In this document: piece by piece, positions 1 through 8,600 of the stretch | Layout: each line of letters opens with the position of its first letter | How positions within the stretch are numbered: the stretch's first letter is position 1 | Assembly (NCBI GenBank): GCA_039029935.1 | Contig: JBCCFC010000120.1 | Span: 1 to 16,628, forward strand | Direction: 5' to 3' | Length of the DNA stretch: 16,628 bases | Source: G039029935 sp039029935 | GTDB lineage: Bacteria > Chloroflexota > Anaerolineae > Caldilineales > Caldilineaceae | Translations under genes and position numbers: made by a program | Notes under the pieces: generated by a model | Told to the model about the DNA's origin: nothing | Databases searched by the model: none | Seen by the model: only the letters and a program-made list of their open reading frames with translations

Positions 1-1067
1 AGCCCGGGGTCCGGGCGGCGGCTAGTGATGGCGGAGGTGAGCGCGCCGACGGCTAGCCCGGCGCGGAGGCCGGGGCCGATCCTCCATCCGACCAACGAGC
101 AAAAATCAGGCCCACCATGCACATACTCCGCCATCTTTTGCAGACAGGTCGCCACTGCAATCTCATCATCGGTCAACCGTGCAGGAGCAAAGGGATTACG
201 CACGACCCATTCATCGCCCAGTAGAATGCCCTTGAAATAGTAGCCTTCCAAGTTGCCATCTTCCCCCGCATTAAGCCTCCGCAACTCGGCCTGGATCGGC
301 GTTTGGTAATCCTTGAGATAGCGCACCGTCGTGTTGTTGATTTCGCCGCGTTCACCGCGTACCAAGACACGCTGCGACCGAATCCACGAGAAGTACTGCT
401 CGCCTGTGAAGTCATAGACACCCAACTTGTCGCCATAATCGAGATAGGCGATGGTCTGCCGTGCGGGTTTGACCTGTTCATAGAGCGGTGGTCCATTGCG
501 TCCGGGGCCAGCCACGATGGGTGATTCAAACGCCTGGGCGCGGATGGTCACTTCCTCATAGTTGACATTGAGCAGACCACGCAGCAGGTTGATGCCATGA
601 TAGTCATGTGCCACCGACACCTGGGCTTGGCTGACAATGCCGAGTTTGCCAGATTGCGCAATCGCCAAACGAGCGGCATGGGCGGGCTGGAACTGATATT
701 GCTCGGCCACCTGAATCTTGCCGCCAATCTTGGTCAACTCGTTGAGCGCGATTAGTCCATCCAAATCGGGGGCGGGTGGCGTCTCGGCCAGTGCGGGCAT
801 CCTGCGCTCGGTCAATTCACGGAGCATGATGGGCGATACGGCCCAAGGCACAGAGACGACCACAAAATCTAAATCATTGGGCTTGAGCAATGCATCCAAT
901 GTCTGTACGGTCTGCACCTGCCAGCGATCCGAAATCTGCTGGGCTTTCTCTGGGTTGCGCACCAACATGCGCTTGACACGAAAATGGCCGGGCAATGCCT
1001 CGGCAATACGCAAAAAGAACTCGGCGCGCCATCCCGCCCCAATCATCCCAAAATGTGTTGTTGTCAT
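1..1067 (-). CDS. Gfo/Idh/MocA-family oxidoreductase, partial (3' end outside window)
   Basis: Probable NAD(P)-dependent dehydrogenase acting on a sugar, inositol or related polyol; the substrate cannot be read from sequence. The frame is open from an ATG at 1067 to the left edge (355 codons) with no stop in the window. The N-terminus has the Rossmann dinucleotide loop (FGMIGAGWRAEFF, residues 6-18). The C-terminal half has family-like stretches, including AEQYQFQPAHAAR (121-133) and AHDYHGINLLRG (153-164). The usual EKP catalytic motif is replaced by AETPPAP (94-100), seen in some subfamilies. The ATG overlaps the stop of the upstream gene as ATGA, and GGGAG lies just before it, so the two are probably translationally coupled. 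Up to about residue 322 (GGPDF) the protein looks normal. The last ~30 codons (positions 1 to ~95) are very GC-rich and do not resemble a family C-terminus, so the true 3' end may be replaced or misassembled. Confidence 0.85.
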   Translation of the reverse strand, partial: MTTTHFGMIGAGWRAEFFLRIAEALPGHFRVKRMLVRNPEKAQQISDRWQVQTVQTLDALLKPNDLDFVVVSVPWAVSPIMLRELTERRMPALAETPPAPDLDGLIALNELTKIGGKIQVAEQYQFQPAHAARLAIAQSGKLGIVSQAQVSVAHDYHGINLLRGLLNVNYEEVTIRAQAFESPIVAGPGRNGPPLYEQVKPARQTIAYLDYGDKLGVYDFTGEQYFSWIRSQRVLVRGERGEINNTTVRYLKDYQTPIQAELRRLNAGEDGNLEGYYFKGILLGDEWVVRNPFAPARLTDDEIAVATCLQKMAEYVHGGPDFCSLVGWRIGPGLRAGLAVGALTSAITSRRPDPG

Positions 1068-2158
1068 GTTAATTTTCTCCCATCGCGGCCACCGCCGCTG
1101 CCACTGTATGGTGTACCCGGATTCCAGCTTGGCTCTGCGGGCGGTTCAAATTGATCCACCGGGAATGTCACCTTGCAGCGATAACGGCTCGAAATATAGG
1201 CCCCTTCACAGATTTCCAAGGCGAGCAATGAACTTTCGGGGATGCTGTACTCGACCCCCATCTCACCATCCCGCACACCATCCATCATGTCAGCCATGCG
1301 CTCCAAATGCCGTTGATGGCGCGATGTGCTGACATCCGCAGGCACAATCGTCTTGCCGCTGGGGAACTGTGCATTGACGATGCGATACTCATTTTCCCAG
1401 CCCCAAAATTCAATCAGCCCCAACGTCCCCACAATGCGAAAGAGCGTGTGCTTGCCCGCTTGGTTGATCTGCACATCATCACCCGTGTTCATGACCACCC
1501 GAATGCCACTTTCTGTCTGCGCATAGGTGACAGCCGTTGTCTCCACCTGCATCCCATCACGATAGGTGCGTGTACTCGCCTCGCAGATCGCCATCACATG
1601 CTCCATCGGCTCGTTGTTGGTCAAGCGCACAAAAAAGTTGAGCCAGTGAATGCCCGCGTTGATGATGTCCCAATGGGTGTTCTGAATCTCGACCAACTTG
1701 AGTTCACCAATGTTGCCCCGCTGCACACGGGCGATGACCTCACGTGGTGTGGGGCTGACCAGCAACCCATGTGGAACCGCCAGTGGCAAGCCTCGTTCTT
1801 GGATGGCCGATAAAATCCGCCGTCCCGACGCCGCTGTATGTCCCAACGGTTTTTCGACCAAGATGCCCTTGAGTGGGAGCTCCAACGCCGCCATTGTCAC
1901 TTCTTCGTGTGAGGGGGGAAAGGTGCTGACACAGACAACGTCGGTTGGCATGGCGGCAAAGAGTGCCTCATGGCTGGTGAAAGTTTGGATGTTAGGAAAG
2001 CGTTCTCTAGTTCGTTCGCAGACATCAGGGTTGAGGTCGGCCATCGCCACCAACTCAAAGCGATCCGACTCGTGCAGCGCGGTCATGCTCAGTGTGCCAC
2101 CCGCGCCACCGCCGATGACGCTGGCTGTGTAGCGTTTGTTGTTTGTTGTTTCGTTCAT
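1064..2158 (-). CDS. Gfo/Idh/MocA-family oxidoreductase
   Basis: A complete 364-residue protein, the usual length for this family of NAD(P)-dependent sugar/inositol dehydrogenases. Visible features are the Rossmann glycine loop IGGGAGG (residues 15-21), an acidic residue after the second strand (MADLNP, 39-44), the catalytic EKP motif (102-104), and INAGIHWLNFF (166-176) at the substrate-binding step, where an Asp common in the family is Asn. Start choice: on the minus strand GAGGA lies about 7 bases before the ATG at 2158, and no good alternative lies upstream. The TGA at 1066-1064 overlaps the next gene's ATG. Two non-identical members in one operon suggest consecutive oxidation/reduction steps or a heteromeric partnership, which is inference. 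The C-terminal tail (after about residue 340) is low-complexity, rich in Pro, Gly and Ser. The substrate is unknown. Confidence 0.88.
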   Translation of the reverse strand: MNETTNNKRYTASVIGGGAGGTLSMTALHESDRFELVAMADLNPDVCERTRERFPNIQTFTSHEALFAAMPTDVVCVSTFPPSHEEVTMAALELPLKGILVEKPLGHTAASGRRILSAIQERGLPLAVPHGLLVSPTPREVIARVQRGNIGELKLVEIQNTHWDIINAGIHWLNFFVRLTNNEPMEHVMAICEASTRTYRDGMQVETTAVTYAQTESGIRVVMNTGDDVQINQAGKHTLFRIVGTLGLIEFWGWENEYRIVNAQFPSGKTIVPADVSTSRHQRHLERMADMMDGVRDGEMGVEYSIPESSLLALEICEGAYISSRYRCKVTFPVDQFEPPAEPSWNPGTPYSGSGGGRDGRKLT

Positions 2159-2241
2159 GATAATCCTCGTTGTACTGTATGATTGTCAGCGCGTTAGATT
2201 GGACCAATCTTCGGCACTCAAAATTTCAATGGATTATACCT

Positions 2242-2343
2242 TTAGATCGAGCCGACCGCGCCATTGGTAAAGGCAAAGGCCAGCGTCAAATCATAGACAG
2301 CACCTGTCGTTTTCTGTGGTGCAAAGGTCGCTTGTGAGTGTAA
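2242..2343 (-). pseudogene. Relic of a third Gfo/Idh/MocA oxidoreductase (C-terminal fragment)
   Basis: Read on the minus strand in one frame, this ~33-codon stretch is bounded by stops on both sides and includes DLTLAFAFTNGAVGSI. This resembles the beta-strand of the Gfo/Idh/MocA C-terminal domain, typically an acidic residue, alternating hydrophobics, then FANGAVGSI. No start, Rossmann fold or EKP motif remains nearby. It lies directly upstream of an intact operon of the same family, so it may be the scar of a once longer cluster. The call rests on one short motif and could be chance. Confidence 0.35.
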
Positions 2344-2475
2344 TTATACCTCAACTGTTTTGGGTAAAAAAACGACTCTGTTTCCCCCTTGTTTATCTCA
2401 TCATTTGCGCCAAACAATTTCCCCCATCCACCAAAATAGGCTAAACTACCTCCCGTCATAATCAAAATGACGAAT

Positions 2476-2576
2476 GACTCCACTGAAAAAAGTCCGACTT
2501 CTGTAGAATTTGTTATTCGCTACCACTGGTAAGAAGTCGGACTTTTGTATCGGTTTGACCTTTTTTCAGCAGAGTC
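2476..2576 (+). mobile_element. MITE-like element, copy 1 (101 bp)
   Basis: A non-coding element bounded by inverted repeats GACTCCACTGAAAAAAGTC (left) and the complement of GACTCTGCTGAAAAAAGGTC (right, ending at 2576). It is flanked by a perfect 6-bp direct repeat ACGAAT (2470-2475 and 2577-2582), taken as a target-site duplication. Inside is a perfect 15-bp inverted repeat (2488-2502 with 2532-2546) around a 29-nt loop, so a transcript would fold into a strong hairpin ending in TTTT. The same architecture recurs in the same orientation at 13509-13589. It encodes no transposase, so it would have to be mobilised in trans. It sits about 80 bp before the giant gene's start and may affect its expression. 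Confidence 0.85.
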
Positions 2577-2601
2577 ACGAATAACCAACGGAGCCAAATA
2601 C

Positions 2602-2676
2602 ATGCAAAACCAACGCACTTCATCAACGCAACTCCTTGTGGTATCCGTTGTACCATGTCAAGGACTTTTATTTTGA
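2602..2676 (+). CDS. Possible 24-codon leader peptide overlapping the giant gene start
   Basis: An ATG at 2602 has a well-placed GGAG (2590-2593, 8-nt spacer), whereas the giant gene's ATG at 2655 has no visible Shine-Dalgarno. The small frame (starting MQNQRTSSTQ, with a short hydrophobic run LLVVSVV) ends at TGA 2674-2676, about 20 bases past that ATG and in another frame. This could couple translation of the giant gene to the leader. It is too short to judge by composition and could be fortuitous. Confidence 0.3.
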   Translation: MQNQRTSSTQLLVVSVVPCQGLLF

Positions 2677-5600
2677 ACATAAATCAAAAACGTTTTAATA
2701 CGCGACACAAAGTATCAAATGTCATCGTACCCATTCTACTTTGCATGCTGTTTCTGTTACCCCTTCTATCTATCATCCAACGCTTCAATCACCCCCATCA
2801 AGTGCAGCCATCTATGGATATCGCCCGGGCAACAACACTAACGTATCCAACGTTGCCCCCGATAGCCGACAACCTTACCGAATATAACCTCCTCGCCACT
2901 CTCCCCGCAGACCTCATCAACCAAACACGCGGCGGACGCCCCGACGAAAACGGACTCGTCGGCTCCAACATCCCGACATTCCAAGGCTCGCACTATCAAC
3001 GCGGTGCGATGGACTTGATGACAGCGGGTATTGTCACGGGCAACGACACCGATGTCGCTGATGGCTGGCGTGCCATTGATGCGGCCTTTACCCGTCAACG
3101 CATATCGGGTGAGTCGCCGGGGAATTTTACCAATGAGGCAACGGGTGGCGGCGATACACCGCAGGATGTCGGGTTCTGGTTGGCGTGGCTCAATCATGCG
3201 GTTTACCTGTTAGAGGCCAGCCCCTATGAGGTGCAGTATCGCGGCCAGATTGCCACACTCAAGCCCAAGATTGAGTTGGCAATGGACTTTATGATGCTGG
3301 AGTCGAGCCTCAATTATATCCGTGTTAATGATGGCTTTAGCCCCAACCGTAGCCTGATTCATGCCAATGCCTTTGCGTTTGGCTATCTACTGTTGGATGG
3401 CACGACTGATGAGAGCAAGCGGGCGGCGTATCTGGCCGAGGCGCAGTGGTGGGGGGACCGCCACTTTGACAACGACCATCTCTATCGTTCGCTTGATGGT
3501 GTCTTTGCTGAGGATGGCGGCTATGACAGCAGCTATCATGGCGTTGCGCTGGAGAAGGCGTTGCGGCTCTACATCCACTTCCCGACGATGACGCATGACA
3601 TGGAGGACAAGCTGTTTCGTGCGGGGCGATGGCTGGACCAACGTATTTTGGCTGACCGGACGATTGATGCCACCTACAATACGCGGGCGGGGCCGGGCAA
3701 TGAGGAAGGCACGGACAAGGCTTTGGATGTGCGCGCCATCAAACGCGCACTCATCTACTACCGTCTCCTTTTTGATGAACCAGACATCCTCACACGCATT
3801 GATGGTTTGGCCGACAGCGATAGCGGCATCAGCAGCCATCCGCCCATCGTCTTTAGCAGCCTCAACATCACAGGCGTGGTGGGGCTACCCTTCTCGTATG
3901 CCATCCTCACCAGCAACTCCGCACCGGAACCCAATGTGTCCAGCATCACAACGGGTGATTTGCCTCTCGGTCTTGCGCTGCAACAAAACGCATCCTATAT
4001 CAAAAGCACAGCCTACAGCCTCATCACGGGAACGCCAACAGTGAGCGGTATCTATGCCGTCCCCATCACCGTCACCAATGCCGACGCTACCAGCCCGGGT
4101 GTTGGCACAGGCACAGCGACCATGGCCATCACCGTTTTGGACGATGGCCCGCCAGCCGTCGCCATCATTTCACCCACACATGACACCATCTATCCACATG
4201 GCACAGCGGTTGCGATGCAGGTCAATGCCACCGCCAGCCAAAACCGCACCATCGACCGTGTTGAGTTTTATGCGGACAACACGCTCCTTTCGACAGACAC
4301 AAGTTCACCCTATACCTACACAACCACGACACTCGCCGTTGGCACATACATCATCGAGGCGCGGGTCTATGACAGTGCGGGTGATGTCAGCAGTGAAGCC
4401 GTCACCACCCGTATCAGCAACCGTGTCTATCGTGTCCAAAATGGCATGGTCGTGATTGAAGCCGAGCATGATGCCGACAGAGCGGTCTATCAGTGGAAAG
4501 ATGCAACTATGTTGGCCGGGTTTGCGGGGGTTGGCTATGTGACCATTCCCGATGGCACGACGGGTAACAACACATGGGAAAAAGGCTCAGAGATTTCCTA
4601 TGATGTCGAGATTGAGACCGCGGGTGACTACTACTTGGCCGTGCGGCACAATGCGGCGGATGGCGGTTCGGATTCCGTCTATGCAGGCTTCAACGGTTCA
4701 CAGTTGGGCAGTTCGCACATTGGTGTTCACAGCAGCGGCTATAACACATGGCATTGGCAACGTGTCTCGATACCCGTGACGCTGCAACAGGGCATCAACA
4801 CGATTCAGCTCCGTCGTCGTGAGGATGGGTATGCCGTTGACCGCCTGATGATTGCGCAAAACTTGAGCGACCTACCCGCCAATCTGTCTACTGACATTGG
4901 TCCGGCTGAGTCTAACCTATCTCAGCCAGAGCCGACAGGCATCCAAGCACCGCAGCGAATGGCCTTTTATTACGGCTGGCCCAGCTTGGTCAACAGTGCG
5001 GGTGGCGATGTCAACACAGCGGCAGCGACATTCGGCCAATTTGAGATTGTCGTCCTTGGCGATGGCATCCAAGATACAGGTCACGGCGACCACGCCAATA
5101 CCACGGCCATCATTGCGCAACTGGCGACGCAACCAAGCGGTCATGTGGTCGAGGTCTTTGGCTATGCGGATATGCGTAGCGATGTTGTGACAGCCAAGCA
5201 AGTTGTCGATGACTGGGCTGTGATGGGCGTGACAGGCATCTTTTGGAATTATGCCGATTACGCTGGCGACGTGGACCGCACCAAGCAGAATGAACTGATT
5301 GACTATACCCACAACAAGGGGCTAAGGGTCATGGTCCGTTCGTGGAACCCCGACGATGTGCTGGCCGATGACACAGGCACCATACCTAGTGCCACCCATT
5401 TGACCAGCAACGACATTTATCTGGCAAGCGGCTGGCTGACCGATGACACCGCCTACCTGAGCCTCAGCGGTTGGATTGACCGCGTAGACCGGATGCACAC
5501 GCACCATGCGCGCATGGGCATTCGGCTGGCAGGACTGGCGACGGGTCCAGTGACCAGTGATCTCGCCTGGCCGAGTCACGCCTATCAGATGGCGCTGCAT

Positions 5601-8600
5601 GGGGCGTTGATGGCAGAACTCAACATCCTTGGCTACACCAATGACCAATTATCAGCGTGGGGCGATCATGCCAATGAGGTCATCCTGCCACCTGCCCCGA
5701 CCGAGGGCTTGGGCGTAGACTTCACTGACAGCGAGATTGTCCATCACCAAAGCAATGGCATCCATATTCGACGCACCGTGCTTGGTGAATTTGGCATTGG
5801 CGGTGATGGCGCAACGTGGGGCTTGGGCTACTATCGCCCCTTTGACGACCCACTCTACACGGCGATTTACTATGGGGCGGATGGTTGGAATGTCCCCAAT
5901 TTACAGGCACAAGAAAGCTGGACAGGCAAGAAAAACAGTGTAGTCACGCTCTTTACACCGCTCGCCAACGACTTCCCGCTGGAGGCCATCGAGAATCTCT
6001 GGTTCAACGGCAACACGCCGCTGCTGACGCTGGAACCGTTTGGCTATTCGGCAGCACAGTTGGCGGCGGGCGATGCGGATGCGCAACTGACAGCATGGGC
6101 CATCGAATTCAAACTGTGGCTGGATAGCTGTGGCGGTCGCTCGGCCTTCCTGCGCTTTGGACACGAGATGAACGGCGACTGGTACTCGTGGGGCAACGAT
6201 GCCGCCAATTATGTGGCCGCATGGCAGCATATCCATACGCTCTTTGCGGATTTGGGCATTGACAGCAGCCAAGTGCAGTGGGTGTGGGCGGTCAACAATG
6301 TTGATGTCAACACCGACCCCGCCGAGAATTTCTATCCTGGTGACAGCTATGTCGATTGGCTCGGTGTTGATGGCTACAACTGGGGCGAGTCGCAGAATTG
6401 GAGCAGTTGGCGCGATTTCCCGGCTGTCTTTGACCCTATGTTGACACGTCTCCATGCCATCTCACCGAACAAACCGATTTTGGTTGCCGAAATCGGCACA
6501 ACGGGTGTCTCGGCTACCACGATTGTGGATGGCGTTGAGCAGGGGGCTGGCGACCCGGCCAAAAAAAATGAGTGGATTGCCTACACCTATCTGGTTGGGA
6601 CCAAAGCCTATCGCCAGGTTAAGATGGCGGCCTATTTTAACGTGGACAAGGGCAGCCGGCTGGCGATTGGTGGTGAGAGTGATTGGGCGGTCTTTAACAA
6701 TGGCGACGCCGACAATCCGCTCAACATCCCTGCCGATGAATTTGAGGCGGACAAGCGTATCCAAGCCTTTGCCGATGCCATGCAGGATGACCTCTATCGC
6801 TATGAATTCCCCCTGAGCAGTGTCTTTGGACAGAGCAGTGTGAGTGCTACCACTACCTCAACACCGACATTGGGCGTTGTCTTTCACACCACGTGGAACC
6901 GCGCCAATGACCAAGTGCGCATGGACAAAGCTGCCTCAATCGGGGCCAAGGTGTTGCGAATCAACGTAAGTTGGCGGCTGTTGGAACGCAGCAATGGGGT
7001 CTTCCATTTTGATTGGTATGTGCCATTTGTGGATGATATGTTGGCCGATGCCGAGGCGCGCAATTTAGCCGTCATCTTTTCGCTGGGCGAAGTCCCTTGT
7101 TGGGCGTCAAGTGATCCCAACAAAGATTGTGATGCATCGAGCCACGATTATTGGTATCCACCCACAAGCCCTGTCGAATATGCCGAAGCCTTTGCCTTTT
7201 TGGTAGATCGTTATGGCAACCGCGTGATGGCGTGGGAGGTATGGAATGAACCCAATGTTGAGGAATTTTGGGGGCAGACCACGCCCGATGCCGCCACCTA
7301 CACCAGCCTGTTGCAAGCGTCCTACGACGCTATCAAAGCCGTAGACACCAATGCCGTTGTGCTGGGCGGTTCACTGGCAGGAACGGACACCGACTATCTG
7401 GCGCAGATGTATACGGCTGGCGCAAAAGGACATTTTGATGGCTTGGCACTCCATCCCTACACGAGCAGTTCACCCAGCCATTGTGGCAGTGTGCGCTGGG
7501 GCTATCAACGCGGTGTGGAGGATATCCGCAACCTGATGTTGGCGCAGGGCGATGACCTGCCCATCTGGTTCACAGAATTTGGCTGGAGCAGTTATGATGG
7601 CTCTGGCGGCGTTGGTGCAGCCAACCAAGCCGCATATCTGGCCGAAGCCCTCGCCATTGCCAGTGGGTGGGATTACGTCCCCGTCGCCACATGGTACAAC
7701 CTCGTAGACCGCAGCGACATCCTACCGAGCAGCAACTTAGGCTACTTTGGTCTCTTTGACCTGCCCAACCTCAACCCCAAATCAGCCGCCACCACCTTCC
7801 GTGCCACCGCTATTGAGCAGAAACCGATGGACCTTGCCATCACCAAAACGGTTTCCACCAACATGGTTGCCCCCGGCGCACCCATCAGCTTTACACTGAC
7901 CTATATCAACAATGGCCCCAGCCTTGCCACTGGCATCCGCATCACCGACAGCGTCGCGGCTGGATTCACCAACATCACGGTCAGCAGCACGGGGGTAACC
8001 ATCACGGAGACGGCGGCATCGCCCAATTTTGTGTGGGATGTTGCCGACTTGGCTGTTGGTGAAGGGGGAGCGATTGTTATCCAAGCACAGATTTCTTCAA
8101 CCTATACAGAGGCAACCATCTTGACCAACCGGGCTGCGATCTCAACAACAGTCGTGGATGGCACGTCACTCGATACCAACACGGGCAATAATCAGAGCCA
8201 GCAGACTGTACTGGTCCGCCCCGGCTCGACTGGCTCCGCTGGCATGGTCGATTATGTCGCCACGCATGATCTCTATCCCAACCCAGAGCGTGGTTTCTAT
8301 AAACATACTGACACCCATGCCGCCAGCTACGGCCCACTCTCAGCCAGTACCTTGTCCGGCTATTACAGGGACAACCATACGTTGATTCTGCGTGTCTTCT
8401 ATCTGGAGGAATTTCTCAACACACCCATCAGCCAGAGCTATTTGGACAACATGCAGGCCGACTTTAACACCCTGCGCACTGCCGGGTTGAAGGCCGTTGT
8501 GCGCTTTGCCTATACCGATACCTACAAGACCGAGCCGCCCTTTGGGGATGCCAGCAAAGCACAAGTGTTGGCACACATCGCCCAGCTAAAACCTGTGTTG

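Larger units (their letters stand above)
2159..2654. other. Divergent intergenic region with gene relic, MITE and leader ORF
   Basis: This 496-bp gap separates the minus-strand oxidoreductase operon from the plus-strand giant gene, so it should hold promoters for both. On the minus strand, perfect TATAAT hexamers occur at 2238-2233 and 2348-2343, but neither has a convincing -35 at 16-18 bp. The gap also holds a Gfo/Idh/MocA relic (2242-2343), a MITE-like element (2476-2576) and a short leader ORF (2602-2676), listed separately. A 65-codon minus frame at 2286-2483 has no recognisable features and is not called. Confidence 0.6.

Noticed and set aside
718..2132. Several plus-strand frames over the oxidoreductase operon
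   Set aside because: They are antisense shadows; the minus-strand frames carry the Rossmann and EKP motifs, ribosome-binding sites and ATGA overlap.
2286..2483. 65-codon minus-strand frame between the oxidoreductase operon and the giant gene
   Set aside because: It begins inside the left end of the MITE, has no ribosome-binding site or recognisable motif, and overlaps a better-supported relic in another frame.
2476..2576. Rho-independent terminator only
   Set aside because: The inner hairpin with TTTT would fit, but the terminal inverted repeats, target duplication and second copy at 13509 show a mobile element; terminator activity may be secondary.
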